Source: JBBSUX01 sp038234045 (GTDB lineage Bacteria; Pseudomonadota; Gammaproteobacteria; Burkholderiales; Burkholderiaceae_C). From it: a stretch of DNA of 16,599 nt. Position 1 is the first letter of the stretch. Each line of letters opens with the position of its first letter. The DNA lies in assembly GCA_038234045.1 (NCBI GenBank), contig JBBSUX010000046.1, positions 1-16,599 of the forward strand. Direction: 5' to 3'. This document shows positions 13,951 through 16,599 of this stretch, piece after piece. The notes under the pieces are model-generated. The model was not told the DNA's origin. It saw only the letters and a list, made by a program, of their open reading frames with translations, and did no database searches. Both the position numbers and the translations under genes were made by a program.

Positions 13951-14124
13951 CTAGAAAACGACCGCACCACCCACCAGCGCCAGCACCAGGAAAATCAGGA
14001 ACACGATGATGGCGATCACGAACAGCACCTTGGCGATGCCAGCCGAGGCGGCAGATACGCCCGAAAAACCGAAGAAACCGGCGATGACCGAAACGATCGC
14101 CGCAATGATGGCCCACTTGAGCAT
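13951..14124 (-). CDS. Small DUF1328 (YtjA-type) membrane protein
   Basis: A 57-residue inner-membrane protein with two hydrophobic helices: about residues 4-20 (WAIIAAIVSVIAGFFGF) and 29-52 (AKVLFVIAIIVFLIFLV...). A Gly/Ala/Ser-rich turn separates them. This matches the DUF1328/YtjA family. Its function is not established; homologues are often linked to envelope or general stress conditions. ATG at 14124 was chosen because AGGGGGAA lies a few nt upstream and the family N-terminus is M-[LF]-[KR]-W. A longer reading from 14193 would add unrelated residues. It stands alone between phnN and a hairpin-rich gap. Confidence 0.85.
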   Translation of the reverse strand: MLKWAIIAAIVSVIAGFFGFSGVSAASAGIAKVLFVIAIIVFLIFLVLALVGGAVVF

Positions 14125-14218
14125 ATGAATTCCCCCTGTTGAAGTTCTTGGTATGGCTGTCCGCCTGCAGTTAATAGCGGCAGACCTGTCCAATCATCTC
14201 GAAATCCGGCAGGGGTGT

Positions 14219-14285
14219 CGGGCCGTATCGGCCCGAATGCGCGTAGGAGCAATGCGCACCCGGGATGTGCGCACCGAATCCCGGG
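14219..14285. repeat. Cluster of three inverted repeats, two mutually exclusive
   Basis: CGGGCCG (14219-14225) pairs with CGGCCCG (14229-14235) across a 3-nt loop. TGCGCAC (14253-14259) pairs with GTGCGCA (14267-14273). CCCGGGAT (14259-14266) pairs with ATCCCGGG (14278-14285). The last two overlap and cannot form together. The cluster lies 3 nt after the transglycosylase stop on the minus strand and upstream of the DUF1328 gene. No T-tract follows, so it is not a standard terminator. Confidence 0.7.
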
Positions 14286-14288
14286 GGG

Positions 14289-16379
14289 TCAGGGCAGATC
14301 CTTTGCGGGCTCCACAAAGCTTGGGTCTGCTGGCCCCACAGTGCCCAGACGTTGTCGCAGCGATTGCGGCTGACCGGTCAGCATGGCGGCATACATAGTG
14401 GTGTTGGCCAGCACCTTCTTCACATAGTCGCGCGTCTCGGTGAAGGGAATGTTTTCAGCCCAGATGGCGCCGTCCAGCACCGGCCCTTCGCGCCACTTGC
14501 GAGGGCGCCCCGGGCCGGCGTTGTAGGCCGCGGCAGCAAGGGGCATGGAGTCGCCAAAATCATCGAGCGCCAACTTCAGATACGCCGTGCCGATGGTGAT
14601 GTTGGTATCGCGGTCATGGATCTGGTCGGGCGAGAACCCTTCCAGTCCGATCTTGCGCGCTGTCCACCGTGCGGTGGCGGGCATCACCTGCATCAGCCCC
14701 GAAGCGCCCACACCTGATCGCGCGTCGATGATGAACCGGCTCTCCTGTCGGATGAGCCCGTAGACATAGGCGGGATCAAGCCCGATCTGCCGGCTGCGTT
14801 GCACCACCTGCGCCTCGTGCGGCATGGGAAAGCGCTGCGCGGCATTGAAGACCACGGGGGTTCGTTCGCTGGTGTTGATGCAGCGGTCCCAGATCTGGCT
14901 CTGGCAGGCCATTGCGGCAGCGGCGAGCAGCTCGCGCTCGTTCATGCCGCCGGGGGTGTGCAGATTGGTACCGTAATTCCACTCGCGCACCCCTTCGCTG
15001 CGCAAACCCATCAGGATCGCGTAGAGACCGCGCGCAAGCGCGGGGTTGGTGCGCGCGGCTTCCTGCTCGGCCAGCGTAGGCGGTGCGGGAGGCGCCGGCG
15101 GGGCGATGCGCTGGCCCAGAGATTCCATGGCGAGCTCTTCATAGAAACCGCGCGGCGACGCGATGCTTTGCAGCAAGCGCGCGGCTTCTGCACGCATCGC
15201 TTCGGGCGTTTGCAAGACCAGGGCGCCCATGGCATTGCCGCCGGTCTCACCCCCGGGCGATGGTTTGGCGCCCGCCTGAAGGGGCGCGACTCGCGCCAGA
15301 TTCAGCAGCGCCTGGGCACGCCAGTAAACCCAGGTGCTATCGGCGCGGGTTTCGGCATCCATGCCATCTATCGCCGAGGCAACGGCTTTCCATTGACCAG
15401 CGCGCAGGCCCGCGCGGGCCTTCCACGCGAGCATGTCCTGATCCAGGTCGATCTCCTTGGTTACATGCGCGTAGTAACTGAGCGCATCGGGCGAAAGGCG
15501 CAGCGCAGCGCGCTCGCCGATGGCGCCCCAGACCCAGTTGCGCTCCTCTGCGCGGATCTGCACGCTCCATTTGCCTTCGAGCTGCGCGGCGGCCACATCG
15601 GGATCGGTGGCACCCATGCGGATGAGCGCCAGGGTAACCAGCTCCTTCTTGACGCGGGAATTGGCAACAGCACGGTCAGCCAGAAAGCGCGCCGGATTGG
15701 CTGCCAGCTTGCTGACCAGTGCACTCGAGTCGGGCGCGACGATGTCGACCGCCTTCACCGCAGCGCCTGTCCGACCCGCCTCGATCGCCTGACGCGCCTT
15801 GCGCCAGATGTCCAGGTCGTCGAGCTTTTTCACGGCGTAGAGCTGCGCTGCGGCTGTAGTGCAGCCGTCACCGGCGTCGCGCTGGGCGTACCAGTCGCGG
15901 CGAACGACATCAGCCACATCGGCCGAGGCAGTGCCGCGCAGCAGATTCGCTACCGCCGCATAGCACCGCACTTCCCGGTCATCATTCATGCGAAAGCCTT
16001 GCAGTACCTGCAGAAACTGCGGCCAGTCGCGGTCTTTGCCCAGCTGCAGCAGCCAGTCGTTGCGCAGACGGTCTTCCTGGTAACTGCCGGCCCAGCGTGC
16101 GAGAAAGGCATTGATCTCGGCAGGGTCTGCCTCCCTGAGACGAGCCTTCAGTTCCCAATACGCCGCCCACGGCTCCAGCGCATGGCCGTGCGCCAGCGGA
16201 AGGAGCGCAGTCAGGCGATTTTTGTCGCCCGAGCGGTACGCCTTGGACATCTCCATCAACACGTCGTCCCCGGCGGACGGGTTAATGGGCTGTGCCACGG
16301 CACACGAGCTGGTGGTGCTTAAAAGCACCCCAAACGCGGCTGTAGCAAGGGCGGATGTCAGAATCTTCGAAAATCGCAT
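14289..16379 (-). CDS. slt: Soluble lytic murein transglycosylase, Slt70 type
   Basis: A 696-residue periplasmic enzyme that cleaves the MurNAc-GlcNAc bond of peptidoglycan to form 1,6-anhydro products. Residues 1-29 are a Sec signal peptide, probably cut after CAVA. Residues about 35-500 are the alpha-helical superhelical ring (U and L domains), with a Pro-rich insert APPAPPAPPT near 440. The SLT domain follows: catalytic E546 in LIRQESRF, then GVGASGLMQVMPATA, AAYNAGPGRP near 617-626 and ENIPFTETRDYV near 642-653. Length agrees with Slt70 (645) plus inserts. ATG 16379 has no good ribosome binding site but is needed for the signal peptide. It is 9 nt from, and divergent to, the next gene. 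A Cys at 26 lacks a proper lipobox. Confidence 0.93.
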   Translation of the reverse strand: MRFSKILTSALATAAFGVLLSTTSSCAVAQPINPSAGDDVLMEMSKAYRSGDKNRLTALLPLAHGHALEPWAAYWELKARLREADPAEINAFLARWAGSYQEDRLRNDWLLQLGKDRDWPQFLQVLQGFRMNDDREVRCYAAVANLLRGTASADVADVVRRDWYAQRDAGDGCTTAAAQLYAVKKLDDLDIWRKARQAIEAGRTGAAVKAVDIVAPDSSALVSKLAANPARFLADRAVANSRVKKELVTLALIRMGATDPDVAAAQLEGKWSVQIRAEERNWVWGAIGERAALRLSPDALSYYAHVTKEIDLDQDMLAWKARAGLRAGQWKAVASAIDGMDAETRADSTWVYWRAQALLNLARVAPLQAGAKPSPGGETGGNAMGALVLQTPEAMRAEAARLLQSIASPRGFYEELAMESLGQRIAPPAPPAPPTLAEQEAARTNPALARGLYAILMGLRSEGVREWNYGTNLHTPGGMNERELLAAAAMACQSQIWDRCINTSERTPVVFNAAQRFPMPHEAQVVQRSRQIGLDPAYVYGLIRQESRFIIDARSGVGASGLMQVMPATARWTARKIGLEGFSPDQIHDRDTNITIGTAYLKLALDDFGDSMPLAAAAYNAGPGRPRKWREGPVLDGAIWAENIPFTETRDYVKKVLANTTMYAAMLTGQPQSLRQRLGTVGPADPSFVEPAKDLP

Positions 16380-16388
16380 TGGAGAATT

Positions 16389-16599
<211 letters not shown>

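Noticed and set aside
14799..16322. A 507-codon open frame on the plus strand opposite slt
   Set aside because: It mirrors the transglycosylase gene, whose signal peptide, domain order and catalytic motifs are clear. The plus-strand product shows no recognisable domain and is a GC-rich shadow frame.
16314..16329. Perfect palindrome GGTGCTT-AA-AAGCACC
   Set aside because: It lies inside the slt signal peptide codons and has no T-tract; probably codon coincidence, though a site for the divergent promoter cannot be excluded.
16290..16379. Slt-type protein as a lipoprotein because of a Cys at residue 26
   Set aside because: The residues before the Cys (TTSS) do not form a lipobox, while CAVA|Q gives a normal signal peptidase I site.

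Overview
The window looks like a chromosomal segment of a GC-rich betaproteobacterium, most likely Burkholderiales, family Comamonadaceae. This is inferred from the protein style, the gene neighbourhood and a short intergenic palindromic repeat at 773-818 that resembles one I recall from that family. No mobile element, CRISPR array, tRNA or rRNA was seen. About 12 kb of the 16.6 kb is one phosphonate utilisation locus built around carbon-phosphorus (C-P) lyase.

Layout. (1) 1-731: 3' end of a long-chain acyl-CoA synthetase gene (+). (2) 848-1768: a metallo-beta-lactamase-fold hydrolase (+). (3) 1917-11762: a long minus-strand block, in transcription order phnG, phnH, phnI, phnJ, a phnO-like acetyltransferase, phnK, phnL, phnM, then phnC, phnD, phnE and a PhnZ-like HD-domain gene. 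From phnG to phnM most genes overlap by 4 nt or nearly touch. A 173-nt gap with its own putative operators separates phnM from phnC. (4) 11836-13872: divergent plus-strand unit phnF (repressor), a DUF1045 2H-phosphoesterase gene, and phnN, all overlapping. (5) 13951-16599: a small DUF1328 membrane protein (-), a Slt-type lytic transglycosylase (-) and the start of a 5-formyltetrahydrofolate cyclo-ligase gene (+).

How it works together, from known C-P lyase biochemistry. PhnD/PhnC/PhnE import phosphonates. The PhnO-like enzyme may acetylate aminophosphonates. PhnI with G, H and L couples the phosphonate to ATP-derived ribose triphosphate, PhnM removes diphosphate, and PhnJ breaks the C-P bond to give a 1,2-cyclic ribose phosphate. 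No PhnP, the usual cyclic phosphodiesterase, lies in the window. The DUF1045 protein has two H-x-T/S motifs and its gene overlaps phnN, so it is a good candidate for that step before PhnN makes PRPP.

Most interesting points: a near-identical 15-nt motif occurs twice upstream of phnC and once between phnF and phnG and fits HutC-type (PhnF) operators; a PhnZ-like mixed-valent di-iron oxygenase candidate sits at the operon end without an obvious hydroxylase partner; the DUF1045/PhnN pairing; and a hairpin between phnD and phnE that could lower permease expression relative to the binding protein.
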